Assembly (NCBI RefSeq): GCF_900109525.1
Contig: NZ_FOAN01000009.1
Location: forward strand, 124,001 to 188,000
Origin: Allobosea lupini
Lineage (GTDB): Bacteria; Pseudomonadota; Alphaproteobacteria; Rhizobiales; Beijerinckiaceae
Direction: 5' to 3'
Length of the DNA: 64,000 bases
This document shows positions 53,761 to 63,912 of this stretch, one piece after another. The notes below the pieces were generated by a model. The model was given only the letters and a program-made list of their open reading frames with translations. It was not told the origin of the DNA and ran no database searches. Each line of letters opens with the position of its first letter. Position 1 is the stretch's first letter. The position numbers and the translations under genes are program-made.

Positions 53761-55980
53761 ATGAACCTGCTGCGCCTTATCTCGGTCAGCGCATTTGCCA
53801 TGTTGGCCGCCTGTCCCGCCGTGGCCTATGCGCCGGCCGTGCCGCCGGAGCGGGCCGAACGGGTCCAGGAACGCCTGCGCATCTGCATGGGTCCCATCGA
53901 GGCCGGCAGCGCCGAGCGGCGAGCGGCCTGCGACGAGAGCCTGACCGGCGAGTTCAACCGCGCCGTTCGCGCCGATCTGCTCGCCAGCCGCGGCTGGATC
54001 TCCGAGGCCGAGAATGCCCTCAATGAGGCGCTGCGCGATTTCGATGCGGCGCTCAAGGCAGTGCCGAATCATCTGGCCGCCATGCGTGGCCGGGCGCACA
54101 CCTTGTCCGAGCTCGGCCGGCATGCCGAAGCAGCAGCGCTGATCGAGCGGGCGATGGTCCTCGGCGGGCGCGCGACGCTGCTGGCCGACCGGGCGCTGCT
54201 GCGCGAGCGCGCCGGCAACATCGCCGGAGCGCGCGCCGATCTCGACGATGCGATCGCCCTCGATCCGTCCAATAGCTGGGCGCGCGGTACGCGGGCGCGG
54301 TTCCGGCAGGACGAGGGCGAGCATGAGGCGGCGCTCACCGATTTCGATGCCGCCCTGGCGTTGGAACCGGAGGTCACCTCCTATCATTACCGGCGCGGGC
54401 TCTCGCTTGTCGCATTGGCGCGGCCGCGCGAGGCGGTCGCCGCCTTCGACGGGGCCCTGCGGCTGGAGCCGACCGTCGTGCAGGTCTGGCTGGAGCGCGG
54501 GCGGGCCTTCGAAGCGCTCGGGCATGAGGGCCCGGCGCTCGCCAGCTATGAGCGGGCGCTGCGCCTTGACGGCCGGCACGAGGCATCGCTGTCCCGGCGC
54601 GCCTTCCTGTTGCAGCGCATGGGCCGCGCCGAGGACGCGATTGCGGCCTATGACCGGTTGCTCGCGGTCCAACCCCAGGCTGCCTTCGGCCTCAACAATC
54701 GCGCCGGCCTGCTTGCCGGACTCGGCCGGCGCGAAGAGGCGTTGCGCGACCTCGACCGCGCCATCGCGCTCGTCCCGGGCGACGGCAATGCGCTGCGCAA
54801 CCGCGCGCAGCTCCTGCTGCAGCTCGGCCGCAACGACAAGGCATTGCGCGATCTCGACCGGGCCGGTCCCGGCCATGATGCCGGCGCCTGGCATGGCATG
54901 CGCGGCGACGCGCTGCTGGCGCTCGGCCGGCCGGTCCCGGCGCTGGCGGCGTATCGCGCCGCGCTCGCGCTGAAGCCGCAGGATCACGCCACCCTGTTCG
55001 GCTTCGGGCTGGCGCAGGAGATCCACGGCGATCGCAGCGCCGCCGCCGCCGCCTATGGCGCGCTGCTCGCGGTCGATCCGGAGCATGAAGGGGCGCTCGA
55101 GCGGCGCGAGGAGCTGTTGCCGGCGCTTGGCCGCTCGATCGAGGTCTGGCCGGCGCGCCTCGCCGGGCTGTGGCGGAGCGCCAGCGATCGCTATACGCGG
55201 GAGCGTGCCGCGCTCCAGGGCGCCTATCGCGCGTTGCGGCCGCAGCCGCAGGCGGCCCTGGTTTCCTTGCCCGTCCCGCCCAATCCGCTCGTGGCCCTCG
55301 ATGCCGCGCTGGGACTCGACGCCTTCGACGTGCCGCGCCTGATCCGGCGAGCCCAGTACAGCATCGGCCAGCCGCAGCGCGAGGCGCAGGCGCGGGCCGA
55401 CCTTGCCGTCGCCCTGCTGCTCGAGCCGGATAACCCGGCAGCACTGGTGCAGCGCGCCCGGCTGAATTTCCGCGACGGCGCCTTCGTTGCGGCGCAGGCC
55501 GATGCGGATGCAGCGCTGCGCAGCGAGCCGCGCTCGATCGAGGCGCTGTTCCAGCGGGCGAGGGCGTTGACGGCGCGCGGCCAGCTCGGCGCCGCGCTCA
55601 AGGCCTATGACGATGTCGTCGCGGTCGCGCCCGCCAATGCCGCGGCCCTGCTCAACCGGGCGCTGCTGCTGCAGCATGCGCGCGAATATGAGCGGGCGCT
55701 GGCCGATCTCGACGCTGCCGTCGCGGCCGACCGAGCCGATCCGGATGGCTGGGTGGCGCGTGCTGCATTGCGCACGGCGCTCGGCCAGACCGATGCGGCG
55801 ATCGCCGATTTCGACCGGGCGCTGTCGCTCGACGCACGGCTCGGCCAGGCCTGGTACGGCCGCGCTTTGGCGCATCAGCGCCGCGGCGATGCGGCGGAGG
55901 CGGCGGCCGATTTCGCCAGGGCCAAGGCGCTCGACGCACAGGCCGAGGAGCGCTACCGCGCCTTCGGCGTGGCGCCCTGA
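53761..55980 (+). CDS. Large exported TPR-repeat protein
   Basis: A protein of about 739 residues. A signal peptide (about 1-23, LISVSAFAMLAACPAVAYA) is followed by tetratricopeptide repeats over most of the length. Units such as GRAHTLSELGRHAEAAALIERAMV and RRGLSLVALARPREAVAAFDGALRLEP recur at 34-residue steps from about 70 to 470 and again from 560 to 735. A different segment near 475-555 interrupts them. TPR proteins are scaffolds for protein complexes. A periplasmic or outer-membrane location is implied, but no partner is visible. The ATG at 53761 gives the clean signal peptide; one at 53728 is in frame. Confidence 0.8.
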   Translation: MNLLRLISVSAFAMLAACPAVAYAPAVPPERAERVQERLRICMGPIEAGSAERRAACDESLTGEFNRAVRADLLASRGWISEAENALNEALRDFDAALKAVPNHLAAMRGRAHTLSELGRHAEAAALIERAMVLGGRATLLADRALLRERAGNIAGARADLDDAIALDPSNSWARGTRARFRQDEGEHEAALTDFDAALALEPEVTSYHYRRGLSLVALARPREAVAAFDGALRLEPTVVQVWLERGRAFEALGHEGPALASYERALRLDGRHEASLSRRAFLLQRMGRAEDAIAAYDRLLAVQPQAAFGLNNRAGLLAGLGRREEALRDLDRAIALVPGDGNALRNRAQLLLQLGRNDKALRDLDRAGPGHDAGAWHGMRGDALLALGRPVPALAAYRAALALKPQDHATLFGFGLAQEIHGDRSAAAAAYGALLAVDPEHEGALERREELLPALGRSIEVWPARLAGLWRSASDRYTRERAALQGAYRALRPQPQAALVSLPVPPNPLVALDAALGLDAFDVPRLIRRAQYSIGQPQREAQARADLAVALLLEPDNPAALVQRARLNFRDGAFVAAQADADAALRSEPRSIEALFQRARALTARGQLGAALKAYDDVVAVAPANAAALLNRALLLQHAREYERALADLDAAVAADRADPDGWVARAALRTALGQTDAAIADFDRALSLDARLGQAWYGRALAHQRRGDAAEAAADFARAKALDAQAEERYRAFGVAP

Positions 55981-56146
55981 GGCGCTTCGGCAACCGATCC
56001 TGAGCGCGAAGAGCGGCTTTCAACACGGTTCTGCGTCCTAGCGCGCTGTTTGCGGTGGACGGCTTGTGTCGTTCGCTTGGCGCAGGCCCGATTCTTGCCA
56101 CTATTAAATCCCGGTGCGTGCAGGCGCGTTGGCTGGGAGCGGCGAG

Positions 56147-57424
56147 ATGGCTGGCTATTTTCCGAATTGGACGCTGAAGACCTCTGGCGACGTGATGCCG
56201 GACGAGCGCCTGCCGACCGGGCAGACGATCATTGCCGGCCTGCAGCATGTCGTCGCCATGTTCGGCGCGACCGTGCTGGCGCCGATCCTGATGGGCTTCG
56301 ACCCGAACGTCGCGATCTTCTTCTCCGGCATCGCGACGCTGCTGTTCTTCGTCATCACCGGCGGACGGCTGCCGAGCTATCTCGGTTCTTCCTTCGCCTT
56401 CATCGGTGTCGTCATCGCCGCGACCGGTTATGCCGGCACCGGCCCCAACGCCAACCTGCCGGTCGCGCTCGGCGGCATCATCGCCTGCGGCGCGGTCTAT
56501 GCCCTGATCGGCCTGATCGTGCAGGGCGTCGGCACGCGCTGGATCGAGACGCTGCTGCCGCCGGTGGTGACCGGCGCCGTCGTCGCGGCGATCGGCCTCA
56601 ACCTCACCGCCGTCGCGATGAACATGATCTCGGCCAGCGCCTATACCAAGTGGATCGCGTTGTTCACGGTGATCGCCGTTGCGCTGATCGCGGTCTATGG
56701 CCGCGGCCTGATCCAGCGCCTGCCGGTGCTGATCGGCGGCCTTGCGGCCTATGTCCTCTACGCCGCGACGGCGACGAGCTTCGGCGCGCCGCCCGTCGAT
56801 TTCGGCAAGGTCGCGGCCGCCGCCTGGTTCGGCCTGCCGAACTTCGTCGCGCCGGTGTTCGACGCGAAGGCGATTGCGCTGATCGTGCCGGTCGCGATCA
56901 TCCTGGTCGCGGAGAACCTCGGGCACATCAAGGGCATCTCGGTGATGACCGGGCGCAATCTGGACGGGCTGATCGGGCGCGGCTTCTTCGCCGACGGCGT
57001 CGGCACCATGATCGCCGGTTCCGGCGGCGGCACCGGCGTCACGACTTACGCCGAGAACATGGGCGTGATGGCGGTGACGCGGGTCTATTCGACACTGGTC
57101 TTCGTCGCTGCCGGCGCGATCGCCATCCTGCTCGGCTTCTCGCCCAAGTTTGGCGCGGTGATCGGCACGATTCCCGTGGCGGTGCTGGGCGGGCTCGCCG
57201 TCGTCGTCTTCGGCCTGATCGCGGCGACCGCCGGCCGTATCTGGGTCGAGAACAAGGTGAACTTCGCCGAGCCGAAGAATCTCCTGACGGTGGCGACCGC
57301 GCTGATTCTCGGCGCCGGCGATCTCAAGCTGCCGATCTTCGGCTACGAGCTCGGCGGGATCGGTACGGCGACCTTCGCCGCGATCGCGCTCTATCATCTG
57401 CTGAATCGCCGCTCGGCGGCCTGA
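56147..57424 (+). CDS. NCS2-family uracil/xanthine permease
   Basis: A 425-residue inner-membrane transporter with 12 or more predicted helices. It matches the nucleobase-cation symporter-2 family: LQHVVAMFGATVLAPILMG near residues 32-50, and SGGGTGVTTYAENMGVMAVT near 296-315, which contains the conserved QN/E-N-x-G-type substrate site with Glu in YAENMG. PVFDAKAIALIVPVAIILVAENLGHIKG carries another such Glu near 256. The text matches UraA/RutG uracil permeases more than xanthine transporters, but the substrate is not fixed. GGGAG lies 7 bases before the ATG. A weak hairpin follows. Confidence 0.88.
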   Translation: MAGYFPNWTLKTSGDVMPDERLPTGQTIIAGLQHVVAMFGATVLAPILMGFDPNVAIFFSGIATLLFFVITGGRLPSYLGSSFAFIGVVIAATGYAGTGPNANLPVALGGIIACGAVYALIGLIVQGVGTRWIETLLPPVVTGAVVAAIGLNLTAVAMNMISASAYTKWIALFTVIAVALIAVYGRGLIQRLPVLIGGLAAYVLYAATATSFGAPPVDFGKVAAAAWFGLPNFVAPVFDAKAIALIVPVAIILVAENLGHIKGISVMTGRNLDGLIGRGFFADGVGTMIAGSGGGTGVTTYAENMGVMAVTRVYSTLVFVAAGAIAILLGFSPKFGAVIGTIPVAVLGGLAVVVFGLIAATAGRIWVENKVNFAEPKNLLTVATALILGAGDLKLPIFGYELGGIGTATFAAIALYHLLNRRSAA

Positions 57425-57440
57425 AAACCCCCGGAAAACG

Positions 57441-57465
57441 GCCTGCTGCACTCGGTGCGGCAGGC
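57441..57465 (+). terminator. Hairpin after the NCS2 permease gene
   Basis: GCCTGCTGCAC and GTGCGGCAGGC form an 11-bp stem with one G-U pair and a 3-base loop, 17 bases after the stop. The T-run is poor (ATTCT). Confidence 0.5.
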
Positions 57466-57618
57466 ATTCTCCGAGTTCGCCACGCGGCAAGCCGAAGGTC
57501 TCCAGAGCGAGTTTGCATATTTCTGTCGCAAACGGGTGGACAGGGGCGGGGGTGTTTGCTACATCGCCGCCCGTCGGGACGCGGTCCACGCCTCGCCGAC
57601 AACGTCTTCGTGGCGTAT

Positions 57619-57694
<76 letters not shown>

Positions 57695-57966
57695 CGAACT
57701 TTAATGACATAGCCGTTGTTGAAGCCCGCCGAAGCGGCCGGGCTCACCGTTTGCTGTCCACCGCTGATCGAGATTGACGCTCGCGACGACCTCGTCCTGA
57801 GGAGCGCGGACTCGATCGGAGAGTTCCTTCGGCATGCCGCTGAGGTGCTTAGACTGGTCAAGCCCTGCCTTGCCGGCGGCCGTCCTCGCAATGACAACTC
57901 TGATCCGCCGCGATAGGCTGGTCGCGCGCTTCGCATGTTGCGCCGATCGGGGGCCGATCAATCGTC

Positions 57967-60900
57967 ATGGAATGGGTGATTTTCGGCCTGCTCTTTGGTT
58001 TCTTCTTCTTTGTTATTGTCCCTTGGGCGGCCCTTCGCGCATCCGGTCGCAGCGCTGCCGCCCTCGAGCAGATCGTACAGCTGAAGTCTGAACTCGCCGC
58101 GCTCCGCGAGGAGCTGGCGAGCCTGAAGCTCAGCGGCGTTGCGGCGACAGGCGTGGAGTCCGTCGAGGCCGCCGCGATCGCGGCCGAGCCCTCACCGCCA
58201 GTGACGATCCAGCCAGAGGCCGACGAACCGGCCGGGCCTGTCGTGGCGCCCGGGCCCATCGCACCCACGCTCGATGAGGTCCCGCCCGAAGCGATCGCAC
58301 TCGCGGCTCGGACGGGCGACGAAACGCTTCCCGAGCCAGCGGCCGATCCTGCTCCCACGCCCTTCGATCGCTTCGAACAGGAGGTTCGGCCGGAGGCGGA
58401 CGCGGAGGCCGCAGCACAACCGCCAGGTCGCGACATCGAAGAGACCATCGGCTCGCGCTGGGCCGTCTGGGTCGGCGGCGTGGCACTCGCCTTCGGCGGC
58501 CTGTTCCTCGTCCGCTACTCGATCGAGGCCGGCATGTTCGGTCCCGGGGTGCGGCTGCTGATGGGCGCGGCGTTCGCCCTGCTGCTGGCAGGGGCAAGCG
58601 AGTATCTGCGCCGTCGTGAGGGGCTGCTGCCCTTCAATGCGCCGGGCGTGCTGCTCAACGCCAACATCCCCTCCGTACTTGCCGGTGTCAGCGTTCTCGC
58701 CGGGTTCGGCGTAGTCTTCGCCGCCCATGCCATCTATGGCTTCATCGGCGCGACACCCGCCTTCGCGATCATGGCGCTCATCGGTCTGTCGGCGCTCGCG
58801 GCATCGCTGCTTCACGGGCCGGCACTCGGGCTATTCGGCCTGGTCGGCTCCTACGTCACGCCCTTTCTGATCGCAAGCACTGTCCCGGCCTTCGCCACGC
58901 TCTCGTTCTTCATCGCCTTCGTCACAGCTACGGCCTTCGTGCTGCACGCCCGGCGCCCGAGCCGAATTGTCACCCTGGCGGCTGTCGCCGGCCACGGCGC
59001 CTGGACCGTGATGATCGCCTTCGCCATGCGCGGGCTGCTCTGGCCCTCATTCCTCGCAATGGCCGGCGCCGTGCTCGCCTGGCTGCTTTTGAAGGAGCTG
59101 CCGCTGCTGCTCCGCCGCAGCGAAGTGGTGCGCGGGCGCCTCGTCTCCTTCGACATCACTGGCTTCGTGGCCATCGCCGTGCCGCTGGTCATCGCCGGTG
59201 TGCTCTGGGTCGCGATGGGTGCCCAGGGGCCACTGCATGTCGCGATTCTCGTCACCGTCGCGGTCGGCATCGTGGCGGCCGTCCGCCATCGCGATCTCGC
59301 GCCGCTCGCCCTCGTCGCTGGAGCCGGCGCCGTTGGCATGGTGCTGCTCTGGCCCCGCCAAGACGGGCCGCTTGGCCTTTCGCCCGCGACCCTGCTCGAC
59401 CTCGTCCGGCTGAGCATCGCCCCCGATGCCGGGCCGGGGCTGGTCTGGACCGCCGCCCTTTTCGGGGCAGTGATCGCCGGCTTGCCCTTCGCGGCGCTGG
59501 CCACGCGCCGCTGGGCCGGCTCCGGCGGCTATGTCGAGCGCGGTTGCCTGGCTTTCGCGTCGGCGCTGGCGCCGGTCTTACTGCTGCTGGCGACGACGCT
59601 GCGCGTCAACGGCTTCGAGCGCGCGCCCGGTTTCGCAGCCCTGGCCGCGCTGCTGGTCGCAGCGTTGTTCCTTGCCTCGGAGCTGCTGCTGCGGGTCGAG
59701 CGCGCCAGAACCAGATCGCGCGGCAATCCGCTCGCCCTGATCGGCTCCGCCGCCTATGCCGCCGCGGGTGCGATCGCGCTCGGCGTTGCCGTGGCACTGG
59801 CCCTGCGCGAGACCTGGCTGGTCGTGGGCTTCGCGATCTCCGCAGCCGGCCTCGCCATTCTCGCCCGCATCCGCCCGATCCCATTGCTGCGGACGATGTC
59901 CGCCAGCCTTGCGACCGCGGCCTTCGTCCGCTGGCTCTGGGCTCCGATCCTCACAGACATGGGCGCGTGGCCACTGCTCAACTGGCTGATCCCGGCCTAT
60001 GCCCTGCCCGCCCTGTGCTTCTGGGTGGCCGCGCTAGCGCTGCGCGACGGACAGGATCGGCCGAAGACGGTGCATCAGGCGTTCGCCGCCTTCTTCACCG
60101 CCGCCTTCGTGCTGCTGCAGGTCCATCAAGTCTTCGTCGGCCCGGATCTCACGCCCGATCTGGCCTGGATTGCCGGCCACTATGCCCAGCCGCGCAACAG
60201 GCTTTTCGAGGAGGTTGCCTGCCTGACCATGGCAGCCGGCCTGCTCGGCGCCGGTTTCCAGCGCCTCGCCCGCCTGGTCGGCGACACTCCCTTCCGGATC
60301 GCAGGGCTGGCCGCCGCTGCGCTCACGATCCTTCTCGCTGTCGGCGGGCTCGGAGCCCTGCTCAATCCGCTTTTCGACGGCACCACAGTCGATGGTTGGT
60401 CGGTGCTGAACCGGTTGCTCTGGTACGTCGTCGCCGGCAGCGTGCTCGGCGCGCTGGGCTTCACCATGGGTAGAGAGGACAGCTCGCCCGTCGCGAATGC
60501 GCTGAGCGCCTGCGGCGCATTCCTGGTCTCGCTCGGCATCGTCTTGATCACCCGGCAGGCCTTCGCTGGGCCACAGCTCTCGCCGCTCGACGGCGCCTCG
60601 GTCGGCTATGCGGAGGCCGTTATGATCACGGTCGTGCTGATCGCTCTGACCGCCGCGGCACGGCTCTGGCATGATGCCGCGCCGGGCCTGATGGCGCGTT
60701 TCAGTGTTTCGACGCTGGGGGCCATCGCGATCGGCTGGGCCGTGCTCGCTCTCGGCTTCGGCCGCAACCCGTTCCTCGACGGAAGCGCGGTCGAGGGACC
60801 GGTCATCTTCAACCGCATTCTCTGGGGCTATGGCCTGACGACCCTGGCTCTTGCCGGCGCCGCATGGTGGCTGCGCGATGGCCTCGCCACGCTCTCGCGC

Positions 60901-61680
60901 GCCTTCGGACTCGCCGCGGCCGCGGCCGCCATCGGCTGCGCCTTCCTGCTGCTGCGCCACGGGCTGCACGGCCCGACTCTCTCGTCCGAGGTGCCGATCA
61001 CCCTGGCCGAATCCGGAATCTACGCCTCACTCGCCTTCATGCTGGCCATTGGGGTCATGATCGCGGGCGCCGTCCGCTGGCAGGGACGCAGCGCGCAAAT
61101 CGACCCGCTGGTCGCGACGCTCGCGTCTTGCGGCTTCTTCGCCGTTGCGGCGTTCATCGCCAGTCCTGCGATGACCGACCAACCTCTGGCAGGCATTCCG
61201 ATCCTCGACAACGCGCTCCTCGGCTATCTGCTGCCGGCGGCGCTCGCCTTCGCAGCCGCCGCCTGGGCGCAGGCCTATCTTCGCCGGCCGCTGATCGTGC
61301 GGATCTATGGCATTGCCGCCATTCTCGGGGCGTTGGCTTATGTCGTCACGGAGGTCCGGCGGGCCTTCGTCGGTGCCGACCTGTTCGGCACCGATGTCAG
61401 CGCCGGCGAGCTCTATGCCTATTCGGCCGCGATCCTGTTCTACGGCGTGGCCCTGCTGGCGCTGGGTTTTCGAGTCCGGTCGCGCGATCTGCGCCTGGCG
61501 TCGCTCGGCATCGTCACGATTGCGATCTGCAAGGCCTTTCTCGTCGACATGTCGGGGCTGGAGGGGCTGTTGCGAGCCCTATCCTTCATCGGTCTGGGCG
61601 GGAGTCTCGTCGCGATAGGTCTCGCCTATCAGCGCGTTTTGCGCCGCGGGACGGAGACCGCCGCGCCTGCCAGCGCGTAG
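57967..61680 (+). CDS. DUF2339 giant membrane protein
   Basis: A 1237-residue membrane protein, among the longest in the window. A short N-terminal hydrophobic start and a coiled stretch (LEQIVQLKSELAALREELAS, residues 37-56) are followed by an Ala/Pro/Glu-rich linker to about 155. Then comes the DUF2339 signature IEETIGSRWAVWVGGVALAFGGLFLVRYSIEAGMFGPG (in part, about 158-195) and some 25-30 predicted membrane helices. DUF2339 has no known function. The ATG at 57967 directly starts a hydrophobic segment. The gene is alone; the next genes converge on it. Confidence 0.86.
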   Translation: MEWVIFGLLFGFFFFVIVPWAALRASGRSAAALEQIVQLKSELAALREELASLKLSGVAATGVESVEAAAIAAEPSPPVTIQPEADEPAGPVVAPGPIAPTLDEVPPEAIALAARTGDETLPEPAADPAPTPFDRFEQEVRPEADAEAAAQPPGRDIEETIGSRWAVWVGGVALAFGGLFLVRYSIEAGMFGPGVRLLMGAAFALLLAGASEYLRRREGLLPFNAPGVLLNANIPSVLAGVSVLAGFGVVFAAHAIYGFIGATPAFAIMALIGLSALAASLLHGPALGLFGLVGSYVTPFLIASTVPAFATLSFFIAFVTATAFVLHARRPSRIVTLAAVAGHGAWTVMIAFAMRGLLWPSFLAMAGAVLAWLLLKELPLLLRRSEVVRGRLVSFDITGFVAIAVPLVIAGVLWVAMGAQGPLHVAILVTVAVGIVAAVRHRDLAPLALVAGAGAVGMVLLWPRQDGPLGLSPATLLDLVRLSIAPDAGPGLVWTAALFGAVIAGLPFAALATRRWAGSGGYVERGCLAFASALAPVLLLLATTLRVNGFERAPGFAALAALLVAALFLASELLLRVERARTRSRGNPLALIGSAAYAAAGAIALGVAVALALRETWLVVGFAISAAGLAILARIRPIPLLRTMSASLATAAFVRWLWAPILTDMGAWPLLNWLIPAYALPALCFWVAALALRDGQDRPKTVHQAFAAFFTAAFVLLQVHQVFVGPDLTPDLAWIAGHYAQPRNRLFEEVACLTMAAGLLGAGFQRLARLVGDTPFRIAGLAAAALTILLAVGGLGALLNPLFDGTTVDGWSVLNRLLWYVVAGSVLGALGFTMGREDSSPVANALSACGAFLVSLGIVLITRQAFAGPQLSPLDGASVGYAEAVMITVVLIALTAAARLWHDAAPGLMARFSVSTLGAIAIGWAVLALGFGRNPFLDGSAVEGPVIFNRILWGYGLTTLALAGAAWWLRDGLATLSRAFGLAAAAAAIGCAFLLLRHGLHGPTLSSEVPITLAESGIYASLAFMLAIGVMIAGAVRWQGRSAQIDPLVATLASCGFFAVAAFIASPAMTDQPLAGIPILDNALLGYLLPAALAFAAAAWAQAYLRRPLIVRIYGIAAILGALAYVVTEVRRAFVGADLFGTDVSAGELYAYSAAILFYGVALLALGFRVRSRDLRLASLGIVTIAICKAFLVDMSGLEGLLRALSFIGLGGSLVAIGLAYQRVLRRGTETAAPASA

Positions 61681-61786
61681 CGGGGGTGTCCGTAACGGCG
61701 CCAGTTCCGGCGTCCACCACCAGAGCCGTGAGCGTCCGCTTCCGGGTGCAGGTCCAACGCCCGCTGCCGGCGTAAGAGCGCCTCAC

Positions 61787-61867
61787 GTGCCGTTTCCGCA
61801 GCCGCTCAGGCCGGAGGACCGTGAGGCGCGGCTGCGGGGCGATTATGTCCGCATCTACGGCAGCTGA
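61787..61867 (+). other. Short open frame of doubtful status between DUF2339 and the peptide ABC genes
   Basis: From GTG at 61787 to TGA at 61865-61867 a frame encodes 26 residues ending EARLRGDYVRIYGS, which looks like the tail of a lost gene. Overlapping inverted repeats (GCGCCTCACG with CGTGAGGCGC, and CCGCAGCCGC with GCGGCTGCGG) cover it. No ribosome site is seen. Confidence 0.25.
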
Positions 61868-61891
61868 CCGAAGAGCCGGACGGCTGGGCGC

Positions 61892-62872
61892 TCATGCAGG
61901 CTGAAGCGCCGCTTCGGCCTGAACGCAGCGGACGAGCCGGCCTTCGCCAAGTGCCACGGCAGGAGGCAAGTTCGCTCGGCATATGTCCTGCGCCTGCTTG
62001 CAGCGTGGCGCGAATGAGCAGGAGGAAGGCGCCTCGTTCAGCGGCGGTGGCGCGCCGGGGATCGCCTCCAGCCGCTCGCCCTTCTTCGCGCCATGCAGGT
62101 TCGCCGCAAGGAGACCCCGCGTATAGGGATGGCGCGGATCCCTGAGCAGTTCGCGCACCGTGCCGGTCTCGACGATCTGACCGGCATACATCACGGCGAG
62201 ACGGTCCGAGACCTCGACCGCGACGCCGATGTCGTGTGTGACGAAGATCACGCCCATGCCGAGATCGCGCTGGAGCTGGCGCAGAAGCAGGAGGATCTGG
62301 ATCTGCACGGTCGCGTCGAGGGCCGTCGTCGGCTCGTCTGCGAGCAGGAGCTTCGGGCGGGCGGCGAGCGCCAGCGCGATCATGGCGCGCTGGCGCATGC
62401 CGCCGGACATTTCGTGCGGATAGGCCTTGAGTCGCCGCTCGGGCGAGGGGATGCGCACCAGTTCGAGCAGCTCGAGCGCGCGCGCCATCGCCTGCTTCGC
62501 CGAGAGCTTCTCATGCCGGACGATCGCCTCGGCGATCTGCTCGCCGACAGTGTAGACCGGATCGAGCGCCAGCGCCGGATCCTGGAAGATCATCGAGGTG
62601 ACGGCGCCGCGATAATCCGAGAGTTCCTGCGGCCCGAGCGCCAGCACGTCCTTGCCGTCGACCATGACCTTGCCGCCGATCTCGGTGCGGCTCTCCGGCA
62701 GGAGGCGCAGCAGCGTCTTCAGCGTCACGCTCTTGCCCGAGCCGGATTCGCCGAGGATGCCGAGCACCTTGCCGGGCTCCAGCGTCAGCGAGACGCCATT
62801 GACCGCATGGACCGTCTGCGCGCCCTTGAAGCGCACGGTGACGTTCTCCATCGCGACGAGAGGTGTCGTCAT
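61892..62872 (-). CDS. Peptide ABC transporter ATPase, DppD/OppD type
   Basis: A 326-residue ATPase of a dipeptide/oligopeptide importer. Walker A is GESGSGKSVT near residues 40-49, the Q-loop is in MIFQDPALALDPVYTVGEQI, and the signature MSGGMRQRAMIALALA lies near 153-168. Walker B with catalytic Glu is in LLLADEPTTALD, and the switch His in FVTHDIGVAVEVSDRLAVMY. The C-terminal CSFAPRCKQAQDICRANLPP is the oligopeptide-specific cysteine tail (possible 4Fe-4S or structural site). Its start overlaps the stop of the second ATPase (ATGA at 62869-62872), so the two are coupled. Confidence 0.9.
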   Translation of the reverse strand: MTTPLVAMENVTVRFKGAQTVHAVNGVSLTLEPGKVLGILGESGSGKSVTLKTLLRLLPESRTEIGGKVMVDGKDVLALGPQELSDYRGAVTSMIFQDPALALDPVYTVGEQIAEAIVRHEKLSAKQAMARALELLELVRIPSPERRLKAYPHEMSGGMRQRAMIALALAARPKLLLADEPTTALDATVQIQILLLLRQLQRDLGMGVIFVTHDIGVAVEVSDRLAVMYAGQIVETGTVRELLRDPRHPYTRGLLAANLHGAKKGERLEAIPGAPPPLNEAPSSCSFAPRCKQAQDICRANLPPAVALGEGRLVRCVQAEAALQPA

Positions 62873-63909
62873 GCGGCATCCTCCAGCGCGGGCGCGCGGC
62901 TATGGCCGGAGCCGGGAATCTCCATATGGCAGGCGGCAAGCCGCTGGCCGGCACCGACCGGGGTCAGCGCCGGCTTGGCCTTGGAGCAGATCGTCTGGGC
63001 CTGCGGACAGCGCGGATGGAAACGGCAGCCTTCCGGCGGATTGATCGGGTTCGGCGGATCGCCGGCGAGCGGCGCCTCCATCGTCCGGTTGTCCGGGTCC
63101 ATCGACGGCATCGCCGAGAGCAGCGCCTTCGTATAGGGATGGCGCGGATCGTCGTAGAGCTCCTCGACCGGGCCGATCTCGACGACCTCGCCGAGATACA
63201 TCACCATGACGCGGTCGCTGATGAAGCGGACGACGTTGAGGTCGTGGCTGATGAAGATGTAGGTCAGCCCGAACTCCTCGCGCAGGTCCATCAGCAGGTT
63301 GAGCACCTGCGCCTCGACCGATTTGTCGAGCGCCGAGACGGCTTCGTCGAGGATGACGAGGCGCGGCCCCAGCGCCAGCGCCCGGGCGATGTTGACGCGC
63401 TGGCGCTGGCCGCCGGAGAGCTCGTGCGGATAGCGTGCCGCGAAGCGGGCCGGATCGAGCCCGACTCGGGCGAGCAGGTCGCGGGCCCGCAGGATCGCGC
63501 CCGACTTGGGGACGCCGTGCACCATGGGCCCGAAAGCGATCGAATCCTCGATGGTCAGCCGCGGGTTGAGCGAGGCGAAGGAATCCTGGAAGACCATTTG
63601 CGCCTGGCGGCGATAGTCCTTGAGCGACAGCGCCGAGCTGCCGACGGCCTCGCCATCGAACAGCATCTGGCCCTCGTCCTGCGGGATCAGCTGCATCACC
63701 ACGCGCGCGGTCGTCGACTTGCCGCAGCCGGATTCGCCGACGACGCCGAGCGTCTCGCCCTTCATCACCGTGAAGTCGACACCGTCGACGGCGCGCACCA
63801 CCGCGCCGCGCCCGAGCGGGAAATGCTTGGTCAGCGTCCGCGCCTCGAGCAGCGGCGTGCCGGCGCCGCCGCGGTCGAGTCCGTCTTCGGCATGGAGCGA
63901 GAGCGACAT
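62869..63909 (-). CDS. Peptide ABC transporter ATPase, DppF/OppF type
   Basis: A 346-residue ATPase, partner of the DppD-type ATPase downstream. Walker A is [10 protein letters not shown] near residues 58-67 and the Q-loop is in [20 protein letters not shown]. The signature is [17 protein letters not shown] near 164-180 and Walker [22 protein letters not shown] near 184-204. The tail carries [18 protein letters not shown], the oligopeptide-type cysteine motif. The ATG at 63907-63909 lies three bases after the stop of the permease gene on its upstream side. Permease, DppF and DppD genes form one minus-strand operon continuing beyond the right edge. Confidence 0.9.
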   Translation of the reverse strand: MSLSLHAEDGLDRGGAGTPLLEARTLTKHFPLGRGAVVRAVDGVDFTVMKGETLGVVGESGCGKSTTARVVMQLIPQDEGQMLFDGEAVGSSALSLKDYRRQAQMVFQDSFASLNPRLTIEDSIAFGPMVHGVPKSGAILRARDLLARVGLDPARFAARYPHELSGGQRQRVNIARALALGPRLVILDEAVSALDKSVEAQVLNLLMDLREEFGLTYIFISHDLNVVRFISDRVMVMYLGEVVEIGPVEELYDDPRHPYTKALLSAMPSMDPDNRTMEAPLAGDPPNPINPPEGCRFHPRCPQAQTICSKAKPALTPVGAGQRLAACHMEIPGSGHSRAPALEDAA

Positions 63910-63912
63910 GGC

